From Bacillota bacterium (GTDB taxonomy: Bacteria > Bacillota > Clostridia > Acetivibrionales > JAFADI01): a stretch of 64,000 bases of DNA. Made by a program: the position numbers and the translations under genes. The stretch is taken from positions 1 to 64,000 of the forward strand of contig JAFADI010000137.1 in assembly GCA_023424965.1 (NCBI GenBank). The letters run 5' to 3'. Below the pieces are notes generated by a model that worked only from the letters and a program-made list of their open reading frames with translations, had not been told where the DNA came from and ran no database searches. Below, in pieces: positions 16,810-26,182 of the stretch. The stretch's first letter is position 1. Each line of letters begins with the position of its first letter.

Positions 16810-19170
16810 ATGAAAATTTTACCACAAGGCTTTAAGATATTCCGGATGAACAGTATTTTCATCAGACTTTTGCTTGGGTTTACGGGTTTTATCCTCCTAT
16901 CGGTTCTGATCGTGGGCACCGCTTCCTATATGATTTCTTCAAAGCGCCTTCTGGAGGAAGTAAAGAAATCAAACTTTCTCATCCTCAAGCAGGCCAGGGA
17001 TTCCATAGATAAAGAAATTGCCAGAATCAACGACATCAGCTTGAAAATTGCCGTAGACAAGCGGGTGAACAAAGAAAGCTATTCGCCGGCGGGGGAAACG
17101 TCTTCCAATATGGATGTGCACGGTGAGACAAGCGCTTACCTCAATTTGCTCAAATCCACCAGCGATGTTTATTCAAATATATGGATCAGATTCGATAAAT
17201 CAAAGAATATTGTAAACGCTGAAAATATCTACGCCGAGGATACATTTTTTAATGAAGTCTGTGTATATAAGTCCAATCTGGACTGGCAGGGACTGTTCAA
17301 TGAATATTTTGCCTTCAGCTCCATCGGCAGGCAGGAAATCTATTTTAATTATGCCAGCAAGCCTGTAATTACTTTCGTCAGATCCATCCCCATCGGGGAT
17401 ATCAAGCCCCTGGGGACCATTGTTCTCAATATGGATGAAAAGGTGCTGAGCAATGTGATCAGCAGTGCGGAAACCAACAATGCCATATTGACCTATATCA
17501 TCGATTCCAAAAGCAATGTTATTTTTTGCAATAAGAACCAATACGAGTATGGCGGAGAAGACGATGTCATAAAAAGTGTGGTGGACCGGTACGCTCCTGT
17601 CACTGCGGACAAAGAAGGGGAAATAAACGGGGTGATCGGTAACAAGAAGTATGCCATCGAGTTCACTTCCTCCAACGTAAACGACTGGATCTATGTGACT
17701 TTGATCCCCAATGCCCTCATCACCTCCAAGGTTGACGACATCCGGAATATTACGGTAGTCATTGTGGCTCTTAGCCTTCTTATCGGGCTGGTGCTTTCCT
17801 ATCTTCTGGTCAAGAGGGTGTATAATCCCGTGAACAATATCGTAAGCTACCTGAGCATTATCAACAATAACCGGAGGCTGGACAGGGACGGTGGGAAAAG
17901 CAAGGACGAATTCGGCTTCATCAACAGCATCATCAACTATGTATACAATGAGAATGAAAGCCTGAAGGAATCCTTCAACAAAAACATACCCATGCTGAAG
18001 GAAAAGGTTTTAAGTGATTTGCTGGACGGAAGAATCAGCGACATAAAATTCAGGGAGGTCAGTGAAAATATCGGGATCCAGCTGCCCTTCAACATGTTCC
18101 AGGTCATTGTCTTTGAAATTGACGACTATTCAAGCCTGGGCAAAAATCTTCAAGGCAAACTGAATTCGGACATGATAAATTCCATTGCGTCGGTGGCCGC
18201 GGGGGTATTTATGAACAATGCCTGCGTATACCCTATCGAGAAAGGGAGCGATAAGATCGTGGTCATTCTCAATGAAGAGGGCAATTTCCAGGATACGGGA
18301 CTTTCCTATGAATTTCTGGACAAGGTGACGGCCTATTTCGGGGAGAACTACGGCATCACCTTTACCATCGGCCTGGGCAAGGCCTATTACGGCCATGAAA
18401 AATGCTCCATGTCGTTTATCGAGGCCCTTTTTGCGCTCAAGTACAAGGTTGTGAAGGGCCAGAACACCATCATTCATATTGATGAAATTGACAATATCCC
18501 GGAGAACACTTACCGGTATCCCATCGAAACGGAAAAGCACATTGTCAACAAGCTTAAATCGGGGGATATGGAGTCCATCAGGGTTATCCTGGAGGACATG
18601 TTCGCACAGAATTTAAATGCCGCAAATGCTTCTCCCGAAATGGTGAACAATTTCTTCAATGCCCTGATCGGAACCCTGGTGAGGACCGTGTATGAGATAC
18701 AGTCCTCCGTGGGAGATGTTTTTGCCGCCGGGAATGACCCTTACCATGAGATCAGCAGCAAAAATACAATCAAGGAAAAGAAAAACTACATCCTTTTTCT
18801 GTTCGAGACGGTGGCTGCCTTTGTAAACCGCAGGAAAAGCAACAACAATATGAGGGTATATGAAAAAGTCATAAAATTCATCGAGGACAACTATCAGAAG
18901 GAATTGTCCCTGGACAATGTTTCCGAAGCCGTGGGACTGTCACCCTCATACCTGAGCCTGGTTTTCAAGGAAGTATCCGGGATGAATTTTGTGGAGTATG
19001 TCAATACGTACAGGATAAGCAAGGCAAAAACCATGCTGCAGGATATCACCCTGACGGTTTCCGAAATCTCTGAAAAAGTAGGTTATACCAATTCCAATAC
19101 ATTCATAAAAGTATTCAAGAAGTATGAAGGCATAACGCCGGGCCATTTCCGTGAAAGTAACAAGTCATAG
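16810..19170 (+). CDS. Membrane-anchored AraC-family regulator with extracellular sensor domain
   Basis: A 786-aa protein starting at ATG 16810 behind GGGGAGGAG. A transmembrane helix at about 16-40 is followed by a roughly 270-residue extracellular Cache-like region, a second helix at about 310-332 (VVIVALSLLIGLVLSYLLV), a cytoplasmic linker with a GGDEF-like fold region lacking the motif, and a C-terminal AraC pair of helix-turn-helices (NYQKELSLDNVSEAVGLS, KVGYTNSNTFIKVFKKY). Such one-piece sensors control sugar ABC importers in Firmicutes. The next gene is a lone solute-binding protein whose promoter carries an 18-bp motif also present before the binding protein at 29720, so this regulator may control both; that is inference. 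Confidence 0.9.
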   Translation: MKILPQGFKIFRMNSIFIRLLLGFTGFILLSVLIVGTASYMISSKRLLEEVKKSNFLILKQARDSIDKEIARINDISLKIAVDKRVNKESYSPAGETSSNMDVHGETSAYLNLLKSTSDVYSNIWIRFDKSKNIVNAENIYAEDTFFNEVCVYKSNLDWQGLFNEYFAFSSIGRQEIYFNYASKPVITFVRSIPIGDIKPLGTIVLNMDEKVLSNVISSAETNNAILTYIIDSKSNVIFCNKNQYEYGGEDDVIKSVVDRYAPVTADKEGEINGVIGNKKYAIEFTSSNVNDWIYVTLIPNALITSKVDDIRNITVVIVALSLLIGLVLSYLLVKRVYNPVNNIVSYLSIINNNRRLDRDGGKSKDEFGFINSIINYVYNENESLKESFNKNIPMLKEKVLSDLLDGRISDIKFREVSENIGIQLPFNMFQVIVFEIDDYSSLGKNLQGKLNSDMINSIASVAAGVFMNNACVYPIEKGSDKIVVILNEEGNFQDTGLSYEFLDKVTAYFGENYGITFTIGLGKAYYGHEKCSMSFIEALFALKYKVVKGQNTIIHIDEIDNIPENTYRYPIETEKHIVNKLKSGDMESIRVILEDMFAQNLNAANASPEMVNNFFNALIGTLVRTVYEIQSSVGDVFAAGNDPYHEISSKNTIKEKKNYILFLFETVAAFVNRRKSNNNMRVYEKVIKFIEDNYQKELSLDNVSEAVGLSPSYLSLVFKEVSGMNFVEYVNTYRISKAKTMLQDITLTVSEISEKVGYTNSNTFIKVFKKYEGITPGHFRESNKS

Positions 19171-19196
19171 ATACGGTACCATTAATTTTGACGGTG

Positions 19197-19244
19197 TTTC
19201 AAAAGAATGAACGATTTACTTCCCGGGTGGAATACTGTTACTAT
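19197..19244 (+). promoter_or_regulatory. Activator-type promoter, copy 1 of an 18-bp shared motif
   Basis: TTTCAAAAGAATGAACGA (19197-19214) is identical to the sequence at 29583-29600. It directly abuts a weak -35 (TTTACT, 19215-19220), with TTCCCGGG next and TACTAT as a possible -10 (19239-19244, 18-base spacer). A conserved box touching a weak -35 suggests activator binding, plausibly by an AraC-type regulator. It precedes the orphan binding-protein gene. Confidence 0.72.
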
Positions 19245-19313
19245 TAACCCATAGAACAGGGCTTTTTATCATTTTGCCATTCAATACCAATATTTATGTG
19301 GAGATGAAGCAAT

Positions 19314-20675
19314 TTGCAGAAGAATGCAAGGTTGACGAAGTTATTGGTTTCACTATTGGTTTTGGGGATAGTTACGGCGGTTCTGGGAGGATGTGGCAGG
19401 AATGGCGGGCACCTGGACGAAAAGAACGGTACGTCTGCACAGCGGAACGGGGATAGCCAGCCGGCAGGAAAAAAGGAAATCACTCTCTGGATGAAAAAAA
19501 TGCATGTGGAAGATTCCAACCGGATGATTGTCCAGCGGGTAAAAGAATTTGCCGCCCAAAAGGACATCAAAACGAATGTGGAGATCATTGCCTACGAAGA
19601 CTTTCTTCCCAAATGCATTTCTGCCATTGAATCCGGCAAAACTCCGGATGTAAGCTTTTTTGGGTACCAGGAAGTGGGACAGTTCTATGAAATGGGCCTT
19701 TTAAGGGATTTGAGCTCTCTTTACAACAAGCTGGGCAGCGAGCAGGGCGCTTTTTATCCCGGCCTTAAAAACGCCGTGACCTTCGAGGGCAGGCAGTACG
19801 GCATACCCTTTTGGGCGGAAGCCACCGTAATGTATTACCGCAAAGACCTCCTGGCGGCAGCGGGCTTTAGGGAACCTCCCCGGACCTGGGAGGATTACCG
19901 GGAAGTGGTGAAAGCCACCACAGATCCCGCCAAAGGCATCTATGGCGCCGGAATCGGGTATGGAAAGGGCAACTCCGATTCCGAATGGTTTACAAGAGCC
20001 GTTCTGTGGTCTTATGGCGGGGCGGAAGTGGATAAAGACGGCAGGACGGTGACCATCAACAGCCCTGCGTCGGTGGCCGCGGCTAAATTTATTTCAGACC
20101 TGTTTCTTGTGGACAAATCCACACCGCCAAGTGCCATTGGCTGGGACGACAGCGGGAATAACAAGGCCTATCTGTCCGGTCAGGCCGTAACGGTATTCAA
20201 TACCGGCAGTATTGCATACACCGCCAAAATCGACAACCCCGACCTGTACAAGAATACAGGGGTGGTGCCTCTCCCGGCAGGGCCTGAAGGCCGCTTCATA
20301 CCGGGGATAGAAAATACGCTGGGCATATTCAATAATTCCAGGAACCCGGAGCTGGCACAGCAGTTGATCGAATTTATGCTGGACAAAGCCTGGTATTCCA
20401 GTTGGATTGACAGAAGCGCCCCGCTGCTGTGTCCCGTATATTCGGAGCTTGGAGACAGTCCCATATGGAATGAGCCCATGAACAAGCCCTTTATTCAGTC
20501 GGTCAAGGATTTTACCTTCCTGGGATACAAGAGCGGATTTTCCTCCAGAGCGGGGCAGGTGTACAATATAAGGCTGGTAAATGACACCTTTGAGGAGATG
20601 ATCCTCAATAAATTGCCGCCGGAAAAAGCAATGCAGAACCTGCAGGCCAAAATGCAGGAAATTTATAATAAATAA
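19314..20675 (+). CDS. Sugar ABC transporter solute-binding lipoprotein (orphan)
   Basis: A 453-aa extracellular binding protein. The start appears to be TTG 19314, placed after GGAGATGA. A signal peptide with lipobox LGGC (Cys near residue 27) is followed by a Ser/Gly-rich linker and the type-1 sugar-binding fold (KEITLWMKKM, DVSFFGYQEVGQF, YGIPFWAEATVMYYRKDLL). There are no permease genes beside it; the next gene is convergent. Because its promoter shares an 18-bp motif with the operon at 29720, it may feed the permeases at 31181-32892; that is inference. Confidence 0.91.
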   Translation: MQKNARLTKLLVSLLVLGIVTAVLGGCGRNGGHLDEKNGTSAQRNGDSQPAGKKEITLWMKKMHVEDSNRMIVQRVKEFAAQKDIKTNVEIIAYEDFLPKCISAIESGKTPDVSFFGYQEVGQFYEMGLLRDLSSLYNKLGSEQGAFYPGLKNAVTFEGRQYGIPFWAEATVMYYRKDLLAAAGFREPPRTWEDYREVVKATTDPAKGIYGAGIGYGKGNSDSEWFTRAVLWSYGGAEVDKDGRTVTINSPASVAAAKFISDLFLVDKSTPPSAIGWDDSGNNKAYLSGQAVTVFNTGSIAYTAKIDNPDLYKNTGVVPLPAGPEGRFIPGIENTLGIFNNSRNPELAQQLIEFMLDKAWYSSWIDRSAPLLCPVYSELGDSPIWNEPMNKPFIQSVKDFTFLGYKSGFSSRAGQVYNIRLVNDTFEEMILNKLPPEKAMQNLQAKMQEIYNK

Positions 20676-20700
20676 CCCTACACTTTAAATGGCTACCGGG

Positions 20701-20722
20701 AGGATTCCCCAAAAGGAATCCT
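20701..20722. terminator. Bidirectional hairpin between convergent genes
   Basis: AGGATTCC (20701-20708) pairs with GGAATCCT (20715-20722). The hairpin overlaps the stop codon of the minus-strand oxidoreductase and follows the binding-protein gene by 25 bases. It lacks a clear T-run on either strand. Confidence 0.5.
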
Positions 20723-21962
20723 AATACCGGTATGCGACAAAACTGTCGGGATGGAGAAAATCCCAGTGGGCCGGCGGAGCTCCCACGTCGGGGATACTCA
20801 TGCTTTCACCGTTGCGCAGGGCGGACTGATGCCCTATCAGACCGGGCAGCAAGTATTCGGCAGCTTTCCAGGCATGATTCGGAGGGAGCCTGTTGGTCAT
20901 AACCGCTTTCATGAAATCGTCTATGAGGAACTGATGAGAGCCTAAATGACCGTTGGGCAGAGAAGTATAAGAATGTGGAAGACGGTAGCTGTGATGGACC
21001 TTGGCGAGTGTGGCGTTGAAATCGAAATTGAGTACCTCGTTAAGGTTGTTTTCTTTCATTTCTATGTATTCGTCTTTGCAGTCCAGATCGCCCGTCAGAT
21101 CTTCTATGTCGCCCCACTTCAGGTTGGTCCATATAGAGCCGCCGGCATGTTCTTCATAGCTTCCATTTGTGCCGAACATGCTCATATACACGCTTCTTTT
21201 GCCTCCCCATCCGACACGCCGGAATTCGTTAATACGCATCATGCCTCCGTCAGAGGTGCGCAGCAAGGCACTTTCATTGCTGAATGTATTGTTCCAGAGA
21301 TTGCCGCCCTCTTTAAATATACCGTCCATATGCCTGTCCGCATATCCAAGACAGGATACCTGTGTAGCCTTTGCACCCGTTACGGAAAGAATCATGCTGA
21401 CGGAATGGGTGGGATAGAACATGGGAGGGATACCGGCGACCTTTTTCCAGTCCTTGCCTCCGGAATAGCGGAAGGCATCGTAAAAGTCGTGGATCATATC
21501 ATGGAGGTACTGGGCCTCTCCATAGACAAAATTGCCGAAGTGTCCGGCCTGGAAGCGATCTCTGCACAGGACGGTGCAGGGATAGTAGTAGCTGGTTTCC
21601 CCTGTCATATAGATCAAACCGGAATTTTTTACTTCCTCTAAAATCTGATAAACCTCTTCTTCGGACTGTGCCATGGGGACAGCACAGTAGACATGCTTGC
21701 CTGCCTTTAAGGATTGGATAACCTGCTTGCCGTGCAGATGACGCTGCGTAAAAATTGCCACCGCATCCACATCGGAATTTTTCAGCATATCCTCCAGGGA
21801 AGAATAGGTTTTTTCGATGCCAAAGAGGGGGGCGTTCTGGCTGAGCCTCTCCGGGACCAGCTCTGCCAGCGAAACTTCATCCACAAAAGGATGCTTCTGA
21901 AATAACGGGATAAAGCATTTGGCAAATTGTCCCGTACCGACGATACCGACTTTGTAACCCAT
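20721..21962 (-). CDS. Gfo/Idh/MocA family oxidoreductase
   Basis: A 413-aa NAD(P)-dependent oxidoreductase. The N-terminal Rossmann fold shows KVGIVGTGQFAKCFIPLF and the segment YCAVPMAQSEEEVYQI corresponds to the family's EKP-like region, here with AVP in place of EKP; the catalytic Lys of EKP is therefore absent at that point, which is unusual. The C-terminal alpha/beta domain is typical in size. Members oxidise or reduce sugars, inositols or sugar acids. It lies immediately downstream of an AraC regulator on the same strand (104-base gap). Substrate unknown; one possibility is a role in the sugar-acid catabolism encoded 10 kb away. Confidence 0.86.
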   Translation of the reverse strand: MGYKVGIVGTGQFAKCFIPLFQKHPFVDEVSLAELVPERLSQNAPLFGIEKTYSSLEDMLKNSDVDAVAIFTQRHLHGKQVIQSLKAGKHVYCAVPMAQSEEEVYQILEEVKNSGLIYMTGETSYYYPCTVLCRDRFQAGHFGNFVYGEAQYLHDMIHDFYDAFRYSGGKDWKKVAGIPPMFYPTHSVSMILSVTGAKATQVSCLGYADRHMDGIFKEGGNLWNNTFSNESALLRTSDGGMMRINEFRRVGWGGKRSVYMSMFGTNGSYEEHAGGSIWTNLKWGDIEDLTGDLDCKDEYIEMKENNLNEVLNFDFNATLAKVHHSYRLPHSYTSLPNGHLGSHQFLIDDFMKAVMTNRLPPNHAWKAAEYLLPGLIGHQSALRNGESMSIPDVGAPPAHWDFLHPDSFVAYRY

Positions 21963-22066
21963 AGGTTTTCTCCTTCTTTCTGCTGCCGTGACGGGCAGAC
22001 AATGATTCTATACCATGCCCTTAAGCCGGTATAGGTTCATTCTAGCAGGAGAAACTGCAAATATCT

Positions 22067-22939
22067 TTAATGGTGTTCGGAAAAACTTTCACTATTTTTG
22101 GTTTTTTTTCGATAGGCGCTGGGGGAAAGACCCAGGATTTTTTTGAACACCGAATTGAAATAGGAAACGTTGTTAAACCCGCAATGGAGAGCAATCTCCA
22201 CAATAGGCCACCCGGTTGTTTTTAAGAGCCTGCAGCTGTGGTTGATCCGGACCTGCTCTATATATTCAAAAATCGTCAGCTTCATTACCTTTTTGAAATA
22301 TGTGCACATGTATGTCCGGTTCATCAGCAAATGTTCCGCCAGTTGATTCAACTCAATGGACTTGTTGAAATGCTCATGAATGAAATCCAGGGCAGGGCGG
22401 ATCCGCCGGTAGCCTTTTTGAAAGTCATCTGTCGGATTGCCCAACTCGTTGTTTTTCCGGCAGTACCGGTATAGCACGCCGAGAAACATCAGAAAAAGGG
22501 CTTTGACCAGTATCTGCCAGCCATCTTCCTTCCGCTGGTATTCGCCGGACAGCTTCAACAAAAAGTCCAATAGTTCCGGATGTTTTTCATCGCCTGCTTG
22601 TATGCGGTTGGAGAAATTCGGACTTCGATCAAAAAATGGGGCAAGATAGTCCTGTTTGTTGGAATAGTCCCAAACCAGCTTTAAATCAAAAACGACGACC
22701 AGCATGGAGCAGGGACCTGCAGGAACTACCATATGCCGTTCCAGGTTGTTGATGATGAAAATGTCGCCGGTTTGAATTTCGTATATTTTTTCCTCGACAA
22801 TGAAGTACCCTTCCCCTTGTTCGGCATAGACGATTTCCAGACAATCATGGCAATGCATAAACGCTTGATAGCCATTGGTCCGTAAAATATCGAAAGGGAT
22901 TTCTTTTGGCAAAGGGATTTCAGCCTTGACATAATCCAT
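22067..22939 (-). CDS. AraC family regulator with N-terminal cupin domain
   Basis: A 290-aa protein. Residues about 20-95 form a cupin-like ligand domain (HCHDCLEIVYAEQGEGYFIVEE, GDIFIINNLERHMV). Residues about 185-285 form the two AraC helix-turn-helices (SIELNQLAEHLLMNRTYMCTYFKKV and IVEIALHCGFNNVSYFNSVFKK). This design binds a small sugar-like ligand in the cytosol. It is upstream of and co-oriented with the Gfo/Idh oxidoreductase, which it probably controls. Confidence 0.92.
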   Translation of the reverse strand: MDYVKAEIPLPKEIPFDILRTNGYQAFMHCHDCLEIVYAEQGEGYFIVEEKIYEIQTGDIFIINNLERHMVVPAGPCSMLVVVFDLKLVWDYSNKQDYLAPFFDRSPNFSNRIQAGDEKHPELLDFLLKLSGEYQRKEDGWQILVKALFLMFLGVLYRYCRKNNELGNPTDDFQKGYRRIRPALDFIHEHFNKSIELNQLAEHLLMNRTYMCTYFKKVMKLTIFEYIEQVRINHSCRLLKTTGWPIVEIALHCGFNNVSYFNSVFKKILGLSPSAYRKKTKNSESFSEHH

Positions 22940-23169
22940 GGTATTTTCTCTTTCTCCGATATTTCTGCAAAAACAAAAGACAGGAGCTTTATTTTAGATT
23001 ATTATAACATTATAATGACTATTTGGGAAGAAGCTGAGTAGCGTAGCCGGGGCTCATGCTTGCCACTTTGCTTTGCCATAGTATATAATTTTCATAACTG
23101 GACCTCTGAAGTTGCAGGATCAGTACATAAAAAAACGAATACTTTGACTGTTTCAAGGTGGGTGAGGTC

Positions 23170-24984
23170 ATGTTGAAAGGCTGGTTTCGGAATCTGTCTA
23201 TAAGAAAAAAGATTCTGATGTTCTTTATACTTCTGATTGTTTTTTCATTATTCACACTGGCTTATGGCGCCAATGCCATTTCGACTTCGGAAAATATAAA
23301 GAAAACCTATAAAAATGTTTCGGACAATTCAAAATTGATCATGACCCGCATCGACAGTGTTCTATCCAATGCAGAAAGCTGTGCAAACATACTTTTGATC
23401 AATATCAACAAAGTTACGGCGCAAATGGGTGTTCCGGGCAATATGCCAATCAATGAGCTGAAGCTGACCAGCCTTCTGAACAATGAAATCACCTTTGGAA
23501 TGCTGATTTTTCCCGAGGTGGAGTCGGCGATTTTTGTTGACAGCAATAAGAAAATTTATCGCAGGATTTTTTACAAAAATCCGGAGGAAGAGCGGGACGC
23601 GGCGTTAAAGGCAGGCTTTTTCGAGCAGATTGACGCGACGAATCAAAAGGATGTATGGCTCCCCATGCAAAAGAGGGATTACCTCAGCACCAATAGCGAT
23701 ACCCCCGTACTGACGCTGGTAAAGAAAACGAACAATATCGATTCCGGAGAGCAGATGGGCTATATTGTGGTGAATATTGAGGAAAATACCCTGGCCTCCA
23801 TCTACAAAACCAATGGTGTAGGCGAAAGGGGAACTTATCTGATTACCGACAAAAACGGGAGGATCATTTCATCTCCGAATAAGGCGGACTTGTTCAAACC
23901 CATTGGAAATGCGGACTTGGTCAGGGAGATTCAGGCAAACCGCAATATCTTTGAAATCAGGAGGATTGATGGGAAGGAAAACCTGGTGATTATCAACTCA
24001 TTTACGAAACTTGACTGGAAACTGGTGAGCCTGATTCCATTGAGCGAGCTTACGGCAGAAAACAGGAAAATCACGCTGTTCATCTTCATTGTCGGGCTTG
24101 TCTGCCTGATTTTTGCGATCTTTGGCTCCATGCTCCTGTCCAACATCATTGCAAAACCTATCGTGCGGCTGACAAAGCACATGCTGAAAAGCAAGGACGG
24201 AAACGCGGATACCTATGACGCCCTTGGCCGCCTGGATGAGATCGGGTTTCTGGCTTCGGCGTTCAATACGATGATCGTACGGAACAAGGAGCTGCTGGGG
24301 CGTATCGGCTATGAGCAAAAGAAGAAAAGGGAATACGAACTTGCCCTCATGCAATTGCAAATCAAGCCGCATTTTCTGTACAATACGCTGGATGTGGTTT
24401 GCCGTCTGGCAGACATGAACAGAAATGCCGAGGTGCGGAAAGCTGCTAAAGCCCTTGCGGATTTTTACAGGGTCGCTTTGAGCAAGGGCAGGGAATACAT
24501 CTGCATCAGGGATGAAATCTCCAACGTGGAGAATTACCTTTCCATCCAAAAGATACGGTATGCCAATGTCTTTGATTTTGATATTTCCATCGCGCAGGAT
24601 ATGTTGAGCTGCAGCATTCCCAAGCTCACCTTGCAGCCTTTGGTGGAAAATTCCATCTACCATGGGCTGAAAACCCTGGGAAGGAGAGGCAGGATCAGCA
24701 TTCAAGGATACCGGGAGAAGGGGACGGTCATTCTCTCGGTATCGGATGATGGCATCGGAATGCCGGCGGAGCGGTTGGAGAGCCTGCTGGCAGACAGTGG
24801 AAGCCAGGATGCTTCAAAGCAGTCCTTCGGCCTCAGAAACCTGAACGAAAGAATTCACATCTACTACGGCAGCGAATTCGGTATCACGATACGCAGTGAG
24901 GAAATGAAGGGAACAAAGATAACCATCACAATTCCGTATACAGAAGGGGGGCAGGATGATGATAAAACTTATGCTGGTGGATGA
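23170..24984 (+). CDS. Sensor histidine kinase, YesM type
   Basis: A 604-aa membrane kinase. The ATG at 23170 is chosen behind AAGGTGG; an in-frame GTG at 23158 is possible. A transmembrane helix at about 14-37, an extracellular Cache-type domain, a second helix at about 299-320, a HAMP domain, the His_kinase motif QIKPHFLYNTLD with phospho-acceptor His-401, and a HATPase domain (VSDDGIGMP, QSFGLRNLNERI) follow in order. It overlaps the YesN-type regulator gene by 29 bases, so the two are translationally coupled. The importer encoded next (26183-29402) is the likely target. Confidence 0.94.
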   Translation: MLKGWFRNLSIRKKILMFFILLIVFSLFTLAYGANAISTSENIKKTYKNVSDNSKLIMTRIDSVLSNAESCANILLININKVTAQMGVPGNMPINELKLTSLLNNEITFGMLIFPEVESAIFVDSNKKIYRRIFYKNPEEERDAALKAGFFEQIDATNQKDVWLPMQKRDYLSTNSDTPVLTLVKKTNNIDSGEQMGYIVVNIEENTLASIYKTNGVGERGTYLITDKNGRIISSPNKADLFKPIGNADLVREIQANRNIFEIRRIDGKENLVIINSFTKLDWKLVSLIPLSELTAENRKITLFIFIVGLVCLIFAIFGSMLLSNIIAKPIVRLTKHMLKSKDGNADTYDALGRLDEIGFLASAFNTMIVRNKELLGRIGYEQKKKREYELALMQLQIKPHFLYNTLDVVCRLADMNRNAEVRKAAKALADFYRVALSKGREYICIRDEISNVENYLSIQKIRYANVFDFDISIAQDMLSCSIPKLTLQPLVENSIYHGLKTLGRRGRISIQGYREKGTVILSVSDDGIGMPAERLESLLADSGSQDASKQSFGLRNLNERIHIYYGSEFGITIRSEEMKGTKITITIPYTEGGQDDDKTYAGG

Positions 24985-26050
24985 TGAGCCGATCTTCCGC
25001 GAACATCTGTGTACCACGGTGGATTGGTTATCCCATGGCTTCGTAATCTGCGCGGAAGCGGAGAATGGGAAGGAAGCCCTTGAAAAGCTGGAAGCATGTT
25101 GTCCCGACATCGTGCTGGTAGATATCAACATGCCGTATATGGACGGGCTTCGTCTGAGCGAAATCCTGACACAAAAATATCCTGGAATTTTTATTGTGAT
25201 CGTCACCGGCCACGATGAGTTCGAGTATGCGAAAAGAGCCGTGCGCCTGGGGATGAAGGACTATATTCTGAAGCCCTTTGACAATGAAGAGCTTATGGGA
25301 ACATTGCTGAAGCTGAAAGAGGAAATTATGAAGGTCAGGGGCAAGTGGTACAATCAACTGGAGCCGGATTGCACCAATGCGGATTTTTGTTCAGGTACGG
25401 CCTATGAAAATCTCATGCTGTACTTGAAGGCACAAAACGCAGAGAAGGTGGAAGAAGAGCTGGAGCACATATTTGAATGTGTTGAAGGAAAGAAGATATC
25501 CGTCATTTATTTTTCCACGATTTGCTCGGGACTGATTTCCCTTTGCCTGTCCAGTCTGACGGAAGCGGGGAAGAATATAGAGACGGTTTTGGGGACGGGC
25601 TTCTCACCGCTGGAGGAGATCCGGAACAGGGAATCCGTCGATGATTTGAAAGCCTGGATCAAGGACATCTTCCGGAGAACTTTGACGGCACTGGGGGCTG
25701 GAAAGCTTTCACGTTCGGAAAATATTGCGGAGATGGCCAAAGAATACATCGCAGAAAATTACCGGGAGGAATCGTTAAATGTTGAAAAAATTGCCCGTAG
25801 CCTTTTCATCAATTCCAGATACCTTCGCCGGGTGTTTACAGCGAAAACCCGGATGACTCTTGTAGATTATATCACTCGGTTCCGGATGCAGAAGGCCGCC
25901 GAGCTGCTTGAAGGTGCCAATATCAAGCATGCCGAAATTGCAAAGATGCTTGGATACAGTGATGCCTACTATTTTAGCCGATGCTTTAAAAGGTTTTACG
26001 GGATATCGCCCTCAGAATATGAACGCAATCAGCAGAGGGGCTTAAAATAG
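24956..26050 (+). CDS. Response regulator, YesN type (REC-AraC)
   Basis: A 364-aa protein with an N-terminal receiver (LMLVDDEP, phospho-acceptor Asp-56 in VLVDINMP, Lys in YILKPFD) and a C-terminal AraC pair of helix-turn-helices (LNVEKIARSLFINSRYLRRVF, HAEIAKMLGYSDAYYFSRCFKRFYG). It is shorter than the usual 500-aa YesN because the middle region is reduced. Its start lies within the end of the kinase gene. It should activate the binding-protein operon starting at 26183. Confidence 0.94.
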   Translation: MMIKLMLVDDEPIFREHLCTTVDWLSHGFVICAEAENGKEALEKLEACCPDIVLVDINMPYMDGLRLSEILTQKYPGIFIVIVTGHDEFEYAKRAVRLGMKDYILKPFDNEELMGTLLKLKEEIMKVRGKWYNQLEPDCTNADFCSGTAYENLMLYLKAQNAEKVEEELEHIFECVEGKKISVIYFSTICSGLISLCLSSLTEAGKNIETVLGTGFSPLEEIRNRESVDDLKAWIKDIFRRTLTALGAGKLSRSENIAEMAKEYIAENYREESLNVEKIARSLFINSRYLRRVFTAKTRMTLVDYITRFRMQKAAELLEGANIKHAEIAKMLGYSDAYYFSRCFKRFYGISPSEYERNQQRGLK

Positions 26051-26133
26051 TGCCGAAAAATCCATCTCGGTTCCGTTTTTTCCATTTCAATTCCCTGCAA
26101 TATGGTGCATGATTTATATTGAAACTTAAGTTG

Positions 26134-26163
26134 TTGACCGTTCCCATGGGAAAATCATTTATA
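26134..26163 (+). promoter_or_regulatory. Putative promoter of the 26183 importer operon
   Basis: TTGACC (26134-26139) is followed 18 bases later by TTTATA (26158-26163). Between them lies the perfect dyad TTCCCATGGGAA (26141-26152). Similar TTCCC-GGGAA dyads sit at the same place in the promoters at 19220 and 29607. The match is modest. Confidence 0.45.
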
Positions 26164-26182
26164 TGATATGGGAGGAATTCAC

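Noticed and set aside
20946..21641. Plus-strand open frame opposite the Gfo/Idh gene
   Set aside because: The minus strand carries a recognised oxidoreductase of full length; no motif or start context supports the other frame.
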